From Pseudarthrobacter sp. Fe7 (GTDB taxonomy: Bacteria; Actinomycetota; Actinomycetes; Actinomycetales; Micrococcaceae): a stretch of DNA of 64,000 nucleotides. The notes under the pieces are model-generated. The model was not told the origin of the DNA and ran no database searches. It saw only the letters and a list, made by a program, of their open reading frames with translations. Shown piece after piece: positions 49,380 through 60,493 of the stretch (its first letter is position 1; each line of letters starts with the position of its first letter). The stretch is taken from NCBI GenBank assembly GCA_024372495.1, contig CP099977.1:930001-994000 (forward strand), in the 5' to 3' direction. A program made the translations under genes and the position numbers.

Positions 49380-50759
49380 GTGGCACCGCCTCCGCCTTCG
49401 TCGGCTTCCGTCTCCCAGCCAGTCATCGACGCGGCGGCCTCAGCGCCGCCCGACAACCAAACCCAGCCGCTTCCCGTCGTCGCCGAGCGGCTCCCCTGGA
49501 AGCACACGTTCATCTCCTTGAAGGTGCCCAACTTCCGGATCTTCGCTGCCGGGCACTTCATCGCTGTCATCGCCATCTGGATGCAGCGTATTGCCCAGGA
49601 CTGGCTGGTGCTGCAGCTCTCCGGTTCGGTAACGGCGGTGGGATTCACCGTGGCTCTGCAGTTCATGCCTTCCCTGCTGCTGGGACCGTGGGGCGGCATG
49701 GTCGCCGACCGGTTCGCCAAGCGGAAGATCCTTATCCTCTGCCAAAGCGTTGCCGCCATCCTGGCGGCAACGCTGGCCACCCTTGCCCTCACCGGCATCA
49801 TCATGGTGTGGCACGTCTACGCCATCGCCCTGGTCCTGGGCCTGGTAACGGTCCTTGACCAGCCCGCACGCCAGGTGTTCGTCAACGAGGCTCGTTGGCC
49901 CCAAGTACTTGCGGAATGCCATCAGCGTCAACTCGACGACGTTTCAGCTGGGCGGCCTGATCGGTCCCGCCATCGCAGGCCTGCTCCTGACCGCCGTAGG
50001 TGCCGGCTGGGCGTTCGCGGCCAACGCCGTGGCCTGCTACTCCACGGTTGCGATGCTCCTGCTCCTGCGCAAGGACCAGCTGTACGTCAACGCCCCAACC
50101 CCCAAGAGCAAGGGAATGCTCCGGGAGGGGCTGCGCTATGCCTTGAGCAAACCCACCATCTACTGGCCGTGGCTGATGGCCGGCTTCATTTCCGTCTTCG
50201 CCATGAGCCTGCCGGTGCTGCTGGCTGCGTTCGCTGACCACGTTTTCAAGGTAGGCGCCGGCGGGTATGGCCTCCTCAACGCCCTGGTGGCGCTCGGCGC
50301 ACTGTCCGGTGCCGTGGCGTCCACCCGCCGCCGGCAGCTGCGCCTGCGCTCCGTGGTGTTCTGCGCCGGTATGTATGGGCTGATGCTCTGCCTGGCCGTC
50401 CTTGCCCCGTCAATGCTGTGGTTCGGGGTGGTGATGGTGCTGTCCGGCTTCTGGTGCCTCATGTTCCTTACCGGGTCCAACCAGTGGTGCAGGTCAGTTC
50501 CAACATGGGGATCCGGGGGCGGGTGATGAGCCTTTACATCATGGTGCTGATCGGGGGCCAGGCGCTGGGCGGGCCCATGCTGGGGTGGATCGCGGAACAT
50601 GCCGACCCGCATGCCGCCTTGCTGGTCTCCGGCGGGGTGCCCGCACTTGCGGCGGTGACTGTGGCTGCGGTCCTGGCGCGGAAGGGTTCGCTGCAGCTCA
50701 AGGTGGACTGGCGGAACCGGCGGCATCCGGTGCGGATCGCACGGCGGGTGGCGGCCTGA
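49380..50759 (+). CDS. MFS transporter, EntS-like (two indels in assembly)
   Basis: GTG start 49380. FRIFAAGHFIAVIAIWMQRI and WGGMVADRFAKRKILIL are motifs of the EntS/enterobactin-exporter-like MFS group. At about 49890 GAGCTC has an extra G (joins ARQVFVNE to LVGPKYLRNAISVNSTTF), and at about 50484 CAGCTGG lacks its C (joins FLTGSNQ to LVQVSSNMGIRGRVMSLY). The two shifts cancel; corrected length 459 residues with 12 helices. Exports small hydrophobic or siderophore-like compounds in relatives; substrate unknown. Adjacent LysR gene is divergent. Confidence 0.87.
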
Positions 50760-50793
50760 GGGCTGGTGGGCGGGCCTGGTCCGGCGGCGGAAC

Positions 50794-50867
50794 TGGAGCG
50801 GCTGACGGGAATCGAACCCGCGTATCAAGCTTGGGAAGCTAGCGCTCTACCATTGAGCTACAGCCGC
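50794..50867 (-). tRNA. tRNA-Gly(CCC)
   Basis: Minus strand folds as a full cloverleaf: acceptor GCGGCTG/CAGCCGC, D arm GCTC-AATGGTA-GAGC, anticodon loop TTCCCAA giving anticodon CCC, T arm GCGGG-TTCGATT-CCCGT, discriminator T and encoded CCA (50794-50796). The anticodon stem has one T-T mismatch. Confidence 0.93.
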
Positions 50868-51107
50868 AGCGCCGCCGCTCGCGCGGGGCAGAACTTAGCT
50901 TAGCGCAGATCTGCCGGCTCCCTGCCAACCCGGCCAAGCAGCGGATCCGTGTCCTGCAACCCGGGGTCGTCATCCAGTAACTCTTCAATAACGTCAGCGC
51001 TGCCGGCTAGGTCTGGGTGCCGCGTGGTGGCTAACCTGATCCGGGTAGCGGCCGCTTCGGGGGAGGCAGCTATTGCGGCAGCCGACGTCAACCACAGGAA
51101 ATTCTTC

Positions 51108-51570
51108 ATGCCAATCGCTGAGCACGAGGTCCTCATAGAACGCGACGCCATGGCCGTCTACCAGTACCTCCTTGACGCCACCAATCTTCCAGCCTGGCGG
51201 AGCGATGTCCGCAGCGTGAAGCTCTTGCGGGGCCCCACCGAAGCCAAGGGCGCCGTGTACCGCAAAATGGTCGCTGGCCGCTCAGGCTTGAGCATTCCCG
51301 CGGAGCCTGGAGATCACCCATGTGCGGCCCGGCGCTGAAATCCAGTTCCACATCGTTTCCGGGCCTGCCACCCGCTGGGGCGGCTACTACCTCAGCACCG
51401 AAGACGCCGGGACCCGGGTCCGGTTCGCCATGGAGGCGAAGCGTGAAGGGCAGTTCGGGTTCCTCAGCAGGTTGGCGTTCCTTGGCGGGATGCTCCAGCG
51501 CCGCGTCAACTCCGACGTGGCCCAGCTTGACCGACTCAAGAAGGTGCTGGAACTCCAGCCGGCCATCTGA
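51108..51570 (+). CDS. SRPBCC family protein (frameshifted in assembly)
   Basis: ATG 51108 after AGGAA. MPIAEHEVLIERDAMAVYQY and LLDATNLPAWRSDVRSV are typical of the polyketide cyclase-like SRPBCC fold. At about 51306 GAGCTG reads GAGCCTG; correction joins GLSIPAE to LEITHVRPGAEIQFH and gives 153 residues ending KKVLELQPAI. Binds an unidentified hydrophobic ligand; no catalytic residues assigned. Confidence 0.8.
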
Positions 51571-51600
51571 GGCAAGCAGCCCCTGCTCTACTGCGCCGGG

Positions 51601-53319
51601 TCACTGCGCCAGCCGCTGCCCCGTCCAGGGCCCGGCAATGTTCGACGGCGTGGCCAGGCTTCCGGCGGTCAAGTCCCAGTACTGCAGTGTGTCATTGGCC
51701 CGGCGGAGCGCCACCCCCGTGGAGTTCAATCCGGTGACATTGCGCAGCGCCCGGATTCCCGTGACATCCGTCCAGCCGCTGGCGACGGTGGGCCGGGCCT
51801 CGGCGCGGAGGGCGGTAGCGCCCCCGCCGCGGTAGAGCTGGACGGTGCCGTCGGTCTTCAGCCCCAGGATGTCCTGGAAGCCGTCACCGTCGTAGTCCAC
51901 CATGGACATCCGGGAGGCGTAGACACCGGTGGCGATGGTGACGCGCTGCGAAATATCGCCGCTGCCCTTGTTCGCGTAAAGGTACAGGTTCCCGGCCCCG
52001 TCCAGGGCGAGGATCTGGGGCATCCGGTTGGTGGCGCACCAGCCTCCCACCGCCAGGGTCAGGGTGTCCCATCCACCCATGCCCAGGGTGATGGGCGCCT
52101 GGAAGCCGCCCCCCGCGATGCCCCGGTACAGCGTCAGGTTGCCGTTGGTCCACTGGGCCAGGACGTCGAATGCGCCGTCGCGGTCCCAGTCAGTGACAAA
52201 GACTTCCTTGGCTCCGCTGAAGCCTGAGCCGATCACTTTGGGAGCGGCGTAGGTGCGGGGCCCGGTGGACGCCCGGTTGAGAAGCTGTCCGGCGGAGTCG
52301 ACCGAGACGAGGTCTGCAGGGCCGGTGATTGCGGCGGTGGCGAGGTTGAGTGTGGGCGGCATGTGCTTGGCGGGGGCATCGCACAGGCTTGGCGGTGGCG
52401 GAGGGAACCCGCCCCCGTATGCGCCGCCGCCAGGGGAATCGAGGGTGCCGGCCGGAAGCGTGGTGTAACCGAAGAAGTTCACCACTCCCCAGATCTGGTA
52501 AGTGGAGTTCGTGTAGGAGATCCCCGCGCCCATCACATTGAACCGAGGGTCGAGGAGCATGGCGTTGTGGCCCGGTGACTGCTTCCACCACTCCACGAGC
52601 CTGGGCCGCGTCATGGTCGGTGCGGATGGCGATGATCTCGCCGGCGCCGTTATTGGGACTCATGGCGCGCGGGTCAGTCCAGAAGCTCGCGCGGTGCTCC
52701 ACCACTTCCCTGGTGGCGATGTTGTCCGACCACTCCTGGGACATCCCGGCCACCGTGGGGTGGTACTTCACCTTGTTCAGGCCGTTGGCCACGCGGTACT
52801 CGTTGATTTTGGTGAACACGGTGAGGATTGCCGACGAATTGCTGTCCGGAACCAGGGCCTGGGTGGACGCGAGGGCGGGAGCAGGCTCCGGCGCCGCCAG
52901 TTGGGTTGCCGACGGTGTGGCAAGCTCCTGGTCCGGCGCCCAGAGCGGAGGGATGGAAACAGTCTGCGGGGCATCCTGTGCTGGCGTGAGAACCGACGCC
53001 GGCGCAGGCGTCGATTCCGTGGCGGGCGCCACCCCAACCGTGGAATGGCCCGCAGCCGGAGGTGCGGACGTGGCAGCCGGCGCGGGGGTGCCCTGTGCCA
53101 GGGGGAAGCGACCCGGATGTCCGGGTCCACGGCCGGGGTGATGCTCCCGCCGGAAGCGTCCGACGTGCCGACATGGCGCACCAGGGGAGCCTCCAGCGAG
53201 ATGCCCGCTGCCCCCGCCTGGTTATGGAGCGATGGCGCGGGAGGCGCGGTGGCGGACGAAGAGACCAGCGCCAACGCGCAGAGCACGCCAAGTAAAGACG
53301 GTGCCACTAATTTATTCAC
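51601..53319 (-). CDS. Secreted SCP/CAP-domain protein with FG-GAP-like repeats (frameshifted in assembly)
   Basis: Signal peptide at the start (MNKLVAPSLLGVLCALALVS). A Pro/Ala/Thr-rich linker follows, then a CAP domain: ILTVFTKINEYRVANGLNKV, GMSQEWSDNIA, and HNAMLLDPRFNVMGAGISY. The C-terminal half has repeat units with Asp-rich loops, DWDRDGAFDVLAQW and DYDGDGFQDILGL, each followed by LYRG, as in FG-GAP/VCBS beta-propellers. An extra G at CAGCTC (about 52600) and one C missing from a C run (about 53110) break the frame; corrected length 572 residues. Likely an exported cell-surface or cell-wall-associated protein; activity unknown. Confidence 0.85.
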
Positions 53320-53449
53320 GACATCCCCAGCTCTGTTACGCCATCCGGGAGACCATTCCGGCGGCTTTCATTCGCAACATTAGCCCCACGAGGCCACAGC
53401 AACAACGGGAAAATTCAGCTGTGGATAACCCATACGGTAATTTGGGACA

Positions 53450-54025
53450 GTGCTGATCTCTGACCGCGACATTCGTGCCGAAATTGATTCCCAGCGGATC
53501 GTGCTGGAACCGTTCGATCCCGCGATGGTCCAGCCGTCGTCCGTGGATGTCCGGATCGATAAATTCTTCCGGTTGTTCGACAACCACAAGTACGCGCACA
53601 TCGACCCCGCGCAGGAGCAGCCCGAGCTGACTCGCCTGGTGGAAGTGGAGCAGGACGAGGCCTTCATCCTGCACCCGGGGGAGTTTGTCCTGGGGTCCAC
53701 CTACGAAACCGTGACGCTGCCTGACGACATCGCAGCACGGCTGGAAGGAAAGTCGTCCCTGGGCCGTCTCGGCCTGCTGACGCACTCCACTGCAGGGTTC
53801 ATCGACCCCGGCTTTTCCGGGCACGTCACCCTGGAGCTGTCCAACATGGCCACCCTGCCCATCAAGCTCTGGCCGGGCATGAAGATCGGCCAGCTCTGCT
53901 TCTTCCGGCTGAGCTCGGCCGCTGAATACCCGTACGGCCAGGGGGAGTACGGCAACCGGTACCAGGGGCAGCGCGGGCCGACCGCCAGCCGGAGCCACCT
54001 GAACTTCCACCGCACCAGCGTTTAG
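53450..54025 (+). CDS. dcd: dCTP deaminase
   Basis: 191 residues, GTG start 53450. [73 protein letters not shown] (conserved substrate-binding block with the catalytic Glu region) and [15 protein letters not shown] at the C-terminus match Dcd. Deaminates dCTP to dUTP in pyrimidine deoxynucleotide synthesis; actinobacterial members may be bifunctional with dUTPase activity. Monocistronic, with about 60 bases to the convergent antiporter gene. Confidence 0.96.
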   Translation: MLISDRDIRAEIDSQRIVLEPFDPAMVQPSSVDVRIDKFFRLFDNHKYAHIDPAQEQPELTRLVEVEQDEAFILHPGEFVLGSTYETVTLPDDIAARLEGKSSLGRLGLLTHSTAGFIDPGFSGHVTLELSNMATLPIKLWPGMKIGQLCFFRLSSAAEYPYGQGEYGNRYQGQRGPTASRSHLNFHRTSV

Positions 54026-54085
54026 CCGCAGACGTCCCGGCCGGCACCCGCACGCGCCACAGCTGCCGGGCAGGCTGCCGCCCCG

Positions 54086-55267
54086 TTAGAGCTGCCGCGC
54101 CACCGCCGGCTTCCGGATGAAGGGCTTTGCCAACGGTTCCACGTAGCGTGCGGCCAGCGGGCCCATCACCGCCATCAGCAGCACATACGCGGTGGCCAGC
54201 GCCGCGAGCTGGTGCGGGACTGCTCCCGAAGCGACGGCCAGGCCAGCAATCACAATGGAGAACTCGCCGCGGGCTATCAGCGCGGCACCGGCACGGAAGC
54301 GGCCGGGCCGGGCAATCCCGGCCCGCTTGGCCGCCCAGATTCCGGTCATCATCTTGGTGGCTGCGGTGGCCACGGCCAGGACCAGGGCCCACCCCAGGAC
54401 CGGCGGGATAGATGACGGGTCCGTGTTGAGCCCGAACGCCACGAAGAAGATGGCCGCAAACAAATCCCGCAGGGGTTCAAGGATCCGGGTGGCGTTGTGC
54501 GCGGTTGAACCCGAGATGGCAATGCCCAGCATGAAGGCGCCCACGGCCGCCGATACCTGCATGGCGGACGCGGCGCCTGCCACCAGCAGGGCTGCTCCGA
54601 GGACATTGAGCAGGAAGACCTCGGAGTTCTCGCTGTGCACTGCCTTGGAGACATGATGGCCGTGCCGCAGCGCCACCATGAGGACCACGCTGACAACGGC
54701 CAGGGCAATCCCCACCGTGGTGAGCCCGCCGAGGAAACCCACGCCGGCGAGCGTGGCCGTGAGGATGGGCAGGTACACGGCCATAGCCAGGTCCTCAAAC
54801 ACCAGGATGGAGAGCACGACGGGGGTCTCGCGGTTGCCGAGCCTGCCCAGGTCCGTGACGACCTTGGCGGCGATGCCTGATGAGGAAATGTAGGTGACGC
54901 CGCCCATCACCATGGCGCCCACCCCGCCCCAGCCCAGGAGCAGGGCAAGCCCGGCGCCGGGCAGGAAGTTCAGGACCAGGTCAAGGATGCCGGCCTGCCA
55001 GGAGCGTCGCAGGCCGGTGAAGAGCTCTGCGGCCGTATATTCCAGCCCGAGCATAAGCAGCAGGAGGATGACGCCGATCTCGCCCGACAGATGTGCGAAC
55101 TCGTGCATACCTTCAAGCCTGATGATGCCGCCGGCGCCGAAAGCCAGCCCGCCCAGCAGGTAGAACGGGATGGGTGACATGCCGATCCGCCCGGCCAGCC
55201 TGGCCAGGAGGCCGAGGCAGAACACAACGGCCCCCAGTTCAACGAGGGTCTGGGCCAGCGGGTCCAT
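54086..55267 (-). CDS. Cation:proton antiporter, CPA2/Kef-type (KhtU-like)
   Basis: 393 residues, about 12 hydrophobic segments. IGMSPIPFYLLGGLAFGAGG, VTYISSSGIAAKVVTDLGRL, SILVFEDLAMAVYLP (Glu-Asp pair of the ion site), and ARGEFSIVIAGLA are CPA2 signatures. No C-terminal TrkA-N domain. The adjacent upstream gene (5 bases apart) encodes a cytosolic TrkA-C protein, as in KhtTU potassium efflux systems. Likely exports K+ in exchange for H+. Confidence 0.9.
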   Translation of the reverse strand: MDPLAQTLVELGAVVFCLGLLARLAGRIGMSPIPFYLLGGLAFGAGGIIRLEGMHEFAHLSGEIGVILLLLMLGLEYTAAELFTGLRRSWQAGILDLVLNFLPGAGLALLLGWGGVGAMVMGGVTYISSSGIAAKVVTDLGRLGNRETPVVLSILVFEDLAMAVYLPILTATLAGVGFLGGLTTVGIALAVVSVVLMVALRHGHHVSKAVHSENSEVFLLNVLGAALLVAGAASAMQVSAAVGAFMLGIAISGSTAHNATRILEPLRDLFAAIFFVAFGLNTDPSSIPPVLGWALVLAVATAATKMMTGIWAAKRAGIARPGRFRAGAALIARGEFSIVIAGLAVASGAVPHQLAALATAYVLLMAVMGPLAARYVEPLAKPFIRKPAVARQL

Positions 55268-55272
55268 GGGAA

Positions 55273-55755
55273 CTAGCCGTGGCGCAGGATGTCGGCCGCT
55301 GAGTCGAGGCCTTCCTGGGTGCCCACTGCCACCAGCAGGTCGCCGGCGTGGAGGACGACGTCGGGTCCCGGCGAGGGCAGCACCTCACCTTCCCGCATTA
55401 TGGCCACGATTGAAACGCCGCACCGGGTGCGGATGCATGCCTTGCCCATGGGCTGGTTCTGGAACGGGGAGTCCGCCGCGATGGAGAACTGCCGGGTGAC
55501 GATGCCCGGAACGTCCTTATGCTCTTCCGCGAGCTTCATGGCCAGGTGCGTGCCGCCCAGGAGGTTGCCCAGGGTGGCAGCTTCGTCGCTGGTGAGCGGA
55601 ATGGAAGCCTGGCAGGTATCGGGGTCGTCCCAGGTGGACACGATGAGTTCCGTCTGGCCTTCCCGCAACTCCACCACTCCGATGCGGCGTCCGGAGGCGG
55701 TCATGAAATCCTTCCGGCGGCCCAGGCCGGGAAGGTTCGTTTCATCCACGTTCAT
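55273..55755 (-). CDS. TrkA-C domain regulatory protein (KhtT-like)
   Basis: 160 residues. Starts MNVDETNLPGLGRRKDFMTA, the KhtT-type opening, with a small N-terminal domain (GRRIGVVELREGQTELIV) and a C-terminal TrkA-C/RCK-C domain (GVSIVAIMREGEVLPSPGPD, VLHAGDLLVAVGTQEGLD). Binds nucleotides or ions and gates the partner antiporter encoded 5 bases downstream. Soluble. Confidence 0.9.
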   Translation of the reverse strand: MNVDETNLPGLGRRKDFMTASGRRIGVVELREGQTELIVSTWDDPDTCQASIPLTSDEAATLGNLLGGTHLAMKLAEEHKDVPGIVTRQFSIAADSPFQNQPMGKACIRTRCGVSIVAIMREGEVLPSPGPDVVLHAGDLLVAVGTQEGLDSAADILRHG

Positions 55756-55817
55756 GACTCCAGCCTAGTATGCCTGGCAACACCCGGCCCGGCCCTGGAA
55801 CGGGACCGGAAGGGGTC

Positions 55818-57230
55818 TCAGCGGGCGGGCACCACGGCGATGGGTGCCTTCTCCGGTGCCTTCACCGGCAGCAGCACCAGGAGCCCTGCGAGGAGGACCA
55901 CCATGATGCCCAAGATGCCCCACCGCTGCGCTTGTCCGGCGGCCACCAGCGGCGTTGCCACGGCGATGCAGAGCGTGAACAGGGCGGGCGCCAGGAAGCT
56001 GACGGCCCGGCCGGTGGTCGCGTAGAGGCCGAAGAGTTCGCCGGATTCCCCATGCGGCGCCAGCCGGGCCAGGTAGGCGCGGGAAGAGGACTGGGCCGGA
56101 CCGACAAACAGGCAGAGGAACAGCCCGAAGACCCAGAACGTGGTGCTGCCGGCCCATTCCATGCCGAAGAAGGCATAGTTGCCGTTGCCCAGGGCCAGGA
56201 TTGCGCTCCCGGCGAGCAGGAGGCCCACCAGCGAGCCGGTGATGACGGCCTTGGGGCCCACTTTGTCGTCCAGGAACCCGCCGAGGACCGCGCCGATGGC
56301 CGCCACCACGTTCCCGAAGATGGCGAAGAAGATGACCTGCGGCAGGGCAAAGCCGAAGGTGCCGGCAGCAATGACGCCGCCAAACGTGAAGACGGCGGCG
56401 AGGCCGTCGCGGAACACTGCGCTGGCGAGGAGGAAGTAGATGGTGTGCGGGCTGGTGGCATGAATCGCCTTGATGCGCCGGAACAGCAGCCCATAGCTGG
56501 CGAGGAATCCCGGGCGCGCGGCCTGCCCGGAGCGTGGCAGTTCAGGCACGGCGAACAGGACGGGGAGGGCGAAGACGAAGAACCACAGGGCGGAGAAAAC
56601 AGCCACCAGCCTGATGTTGAGGCTGTCCTGCGTGGAGGCGCCGAACCATTCAAAGGCGGGCTGGACGAACAGCTGCAGGACAATCAGGAGGGCCGCGATT
56701 CCGCCCAGATAACCGGCACCCCAGCCAAAACCGCTGACCTTGCCGATGTTCCGTGGCGTGGACACCTGGGCCAGCATGGCGTTGTAGTTGACGCCGGCGA
56801 ATTCGAAAAAGACGTTGCCCAGCGCGATCAGGGACACGCCAAGGAGCAGAAACTCGGGGTGCGGGAACACGAAAAAGCACAGGGCGGTGAGGATGGCGAC
56901 GGCGCCCGAGTTGACTCCCAGCCACAGCTTCCGCCGGCCCCCCGCGTCAGAGCGCTGGCCGGTGACGGGGGCCAGCAGCGCGACGGCGAACCCGGCAACC
57001 GCCAGGGCGGCGCCCAGGACTGCCGAGGCACTGTCCTCACCGCCGAAGGCTTTGGACGTCAGGTAAACCGTGAAGACAAACGTGGTCATCACCGCATTGA
57101 AGGCAGCCGATCCCCAGTCCCAGGAAGCCCAGGCCAGGACCTGCCCTTTGCTGGAGGATCCGGTTCCGGCAACAAGATCCGAGGCGGGCTGCATCGCCTC
57201 CGGAGCGCTGGCGCTGTTCATACGATGCAT
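55818..57230 (-). CDS. MFS transporter of the Atg22/UMF1 type
   Basis: 470 residues. WASWDWGSAAFNAVMTTFVF is the UMF1/Atg22 N-terminal motif (WD-ANSAF type); FEFAGVNYNAMLAQVSTP and IGKVSGFGWGAGYLGGIAAL follow. About 12 helices. Bacterial members have unproven substrates; yeast Atg22 exports amino acids from the vacuole. Starts within a short minus-strand leader opposite the mrp operon, which begins 188 bases away on plus. Confidence 0.87.
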   Translation of the reverse strand: MHRMNSASAPEAMQPASDLVAGTGSSSKGQVLAWASWDWGSAAFNAVMTTFVFTVYLTSKAFGGEDSASAVLGAALAVAGFAVALLAPVTGQRSDAGGRRKLWLGVNSGAVAILTALCFFVFPHPEFLLLGVSLIALGNVFFEFAGVNYNAMLAQVSTPRNIGKVSGFGWGAGYLGGIAALLIVLQLFVQPAFEWFGASTQDSLNIRLVAVFSALWFFVFALPVLFAVPELPRSGQAARPGFLASYGLLFRRIKAIHATSPHTIYFLLASAVFRDGLAAVFTFGGVIAAGTFGFALPQVIFFAIFGNVVAAIGAVLGGFLDDKVGPKAVITGSLVGLLLAGSAILALGNGNYAFFGMEWAGSTTFWVFGLFLCLFVGPAQSSSRAYLARLAPHGESGELFGLYATTGRAVSFLAPALFTLCIAVATPLVAAGQAQRWGILGIMVVLLAGLLVLLPVKAPEKAPIAVVPAR

Positions 57231-57417
57231 CGTATCCGCCCGTGGCGAACACCTGCGGGAGCACAGGCCCTTGATGCCGGGGATTCAGGCTGCAGCGGCC
57301 CGCAAAACCGGAAATGATACCGGACGCACCTTGGTAAACTATCCCCTCCCGAACCTTACTTTTTGCCGCCTGCTCCAACTTTTGACAATCGAATCCCTGA
57401 CGTTGCGGAGAATTACA

Positions 57418-60400
57418 GTGATCACAGTCCTTGCCGTGCACTTTTCGGTGGCTGTCCTCGCGCCCTTCCTCTTCAGGCTCTGGGGCCGCAACGCCTTCTA
57501 CGTGCTGGCCGCCGTCCCGGCTGTCTCCTTTGCTTGGCTGATTTTCCAGCACAAACCCATCTACGCCGGTCCCGGTGCGGTCACGGAGGTCTTCGAATGG
57601 ATCCCCAGCCTCCATCTTGAGTTCGCCTTCCGGATGGACGCGCTGGCCTGGGTCATGTCCCTGCTGGTGCTCGGTGTCGGCTCGCTGGTGCTGGTCTACT
57701 GCGCGCGGTACTTCAAGCGGAAGGACCAGGACCTCGGTGCATTTGGCGCCCAACTGCTGGCGTTCGCCGGCGCCATGTTCGGCCTGGTAACAGCGGATGA
57801 CCTCCTGCTGCTGTTCATTTTCTGGGAACTGACCACCATCCTGTCCTACCTGCTGATCGGCTTCGCAAGGACCCGGCTGGCCGCCCGCCGCTCCGCCCTC
57901 CAGGCGCTGATGGTCACCACCGCCGGCGGCCTGGCCATGCTGGTGGGCCTGGTCATGCTCGGCTACGCCGCCGGGACCTACCGCATCTCCGCCATCATGG
58001 AGCAAGCCCCCGTGCTGGCCGCCGGGACGTCCGGCACCGTGGTGGGCGCCGCCGTCGTACTCATCCTGGTGGGTGCCATCACCAAGTCCGCGCTGGTCCC
58101 GTTCCACTTCTGGCTTCCGGGCGCCATGGCCGCGCCCACCCCCGTCAGCGCCTACCTGCACGCGGCGGCGATGGTGAAGGCGGGCATCTACCTGGTGGCC
58201 CGGCTCGCTCCCGGATTTTCGGACACGGCTTTCTGGCAGCCCGTAGTCCTGGGGCTGGGCCTGGCCACCATGCTGGTGGGCGGCTACCGTGCCCTCCGGC
58301 AGACCGACATCAAACTGATCCTGGCCTACGGCACCGTCAGCCAGTTGGGCTTCCTCACCATGGTGGTGGGCCTGGGCACGCCCGACGCCGCGCTGGCGGG
58401 CCTGGCCATGCTGCTGGCCCACGGACTGTTCAAGGCCACGCTCTTCCTGGTGGTGGGCATCATCGACCACCAGTCCGGGACCCGCGACGTGCGCAAACTC
58501 TCCGGCGTCTTCCGCTCCTCGCGTGCACTGGGCATCGTGGCCGGTATCGGTGCCGCATCCATGGCGGGCGTTCCCCTTCTGGCCGGCTTCGTGGCCAAGG
58601 AATCGGTGCTGGAAGCATTCGTGCACCACGCCGCGGACCCGCACTCCGGACCGTGGGGCATGGTGGCCCTGGTGGGGCTGGTGCTGGGCTCCATCCTCAC
58701 CTTCGCCTACAGCGCCCGCTTCATGTGGGGCGCGTTCGCGGTCAAGCCCGGTGTGGACCCCACCCCGTTCAAAGCGGTCCGGCCATCCTTCATTGCCGCC
58801 CCGGCGGTCCTGAGCATCCTGACCATCGCCTACGGCCTCTGGCCGGTTCCGGTGGACGCCTGGATCCAGCCATACGCCGCACTGTTCGCCTCAAACGCGC
58901 CCGACGCCGGCACTCCCGCTGAACAGGCCGGGCACCTTGCGCTGTGGCACGGGCTGACCCCCGCACTGGGCCTGACAACGTTCACCTTCGCGCTCGGCGC
59001 TGCCATGTACTTTGGCCGCAACGCGGTGGCCCGCGCCCAGTCGTTCGTCCCGGCCTGGGTGGACGGCGACCGCGCCTACCAGCGGCCATCGGTGCACTGG
59101 ACGACGCGGCAGTCTGGATCACCGGCCGGACGCAGCGCGGTTCACTGTACTTCTACCTCGCGGTGATCCTCAGCGTGGCGTTCGTCCTTCCGCTCGTGGC
59201 CATCCTGCTTGGCGGCAACGCCATGCCGCAGGACATCTATTTGGTGGACCCAAATTCGCCGCTGCAGGCTCGTGGCGGGCGTGGGAATCGTGATCGGCGC
59301 CCTCGCCGCCGTCAAAGCCAACAAGCGCTTTCTGGCCGTGCTCATGGTCTCCGTGACCGGCTACGGCATCGCGCTGGTATTCGCGCTGCAGGGCGCTCCG
59401 GACCTCGCGCTGACCCAGATGCTGGTGGAGACCATCATCCTGGTGGCGTTCGTCCTGGCCATGCGCAGCCTGCCGCCCGAACTGCGCGACCGTACCGGCG
59501 GCAAATACCGCGTGGTGCGCATCATCATTGGTGTGGGGTTCGGTGTGACCATGGTGTTTGCCGCGATCTTCGCCATGGGCGCCAGGACCGCCGTTCCGGT
59601 ATCGCTGCAGTTTCCGCAGCTTGCCTATGAGGGCGGCGGCGGCCTGAACGTGGTCAATGTGACCCTGGTGGACATCCGCGCCTGGGATACCTTCGGTGAG
59701 ATCAGCGTCCTGGCGCTGGCCGCCACCGGGGTTGCGAGCCTCATCTTCGTGCGCGGGCGCGGCGACCGCCTGCGGGCCTCGGCGTCCGTCGCCGAAGGCA
59801 CGGTGGGACGCTACCGCGGCGTGGACCCCGGCACCCGCGACGGTGCTGCTTTGGCCATCAGCCGGAAGTTCGCATCGGCCGCCCGCGACCCCTGGATCGT
59901 GGCAGGGCGGACGCTCGCCCCCGAACGCCGCTCCATTATCTTCGAGGTGGTCACCCGCCTGATCTTCCACTCCATGATCATCTTCTCGCTTTACCTGCTG
60001 CTGGCCGGCCACAACCTGCCCGGGGGCGGTTTCGCCGGCGGCCTCACCGCGGGCCTTGCCCTGACCATCCGCTACCTGGCAGGTGGCCGCTTCGAGCCTG
60101 CGGGAGGCCGCGCCGCTAAGCGCCGGTGCGCTGCTGGGCACGGGCCTGGCCCTGGCTGCCTTGTCCGGCGTGGTGCCCCTGTTGCTGGGCGGCCAGGTGT
60201 TCCAGTCCGCCATCATCCAGGTGTGGCTGCCCGTGTTCGGCGACATCAAGTTCGTCACCTCCACTATCTTCGATATCGGTGTGTACATCGTGGTAGTGGG
60301 CCTGGTGCTGGACGTGCTGCGCAGCCTCGGCGCCGAGATTGATGAGCACATGGAGGAACGGTCCGCTTTCCCTGGCCTGGAACAGGGCCATGAACCGGAA

Positions 60401-60493
60401 CCGGAACACGCCGTCGAAGAGCAGGGACCCGGCCAGCTGGAACAGGACCCCGACGGGATTCCTGCCGAAACCACCGCACCGGGGCACGCATGA
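57418..60493 (+). CDS. mrpA: Mrp Na+/H+ antiporter subunit A with fused B domain (three assembly indels)
   Basis: GTG 57418 after GGAG. MrpA core: LLLLFIFWELTTILSYLLIG, AITKSALVPFHFWLPGAMAA, TPVSAYLHAAAMVKAGIYLV and GTVSQLGFLTMVVGLG, as in complex I NuoL-type subunits. The C-terminal extension (LALTQMLVETIILVAFVLAM, then IFHSMIIFSLYLLLAGHNLPG and GGFAGGLTAGLALT) is the MrpB domain, fused as in actinobacteria. Indels at AGCT-derived sites: T lost at about 59083, G gained at about 59268, C gained at about 60097; corrected length 1024 residues. The stop overlaps mrpC by 4 bases. Drives Na+ export with proton uptake for pH and salt tolerance. Confidence 0.93.

Noticed and set aside
57070..57417. 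Longer N-terminus for MrpA
   Set aside because: The extra 116 residues are antisense to the Atg22-like gene and lack MrpA similarity; GTG 57418 has a ribosome site and begins the first helix.
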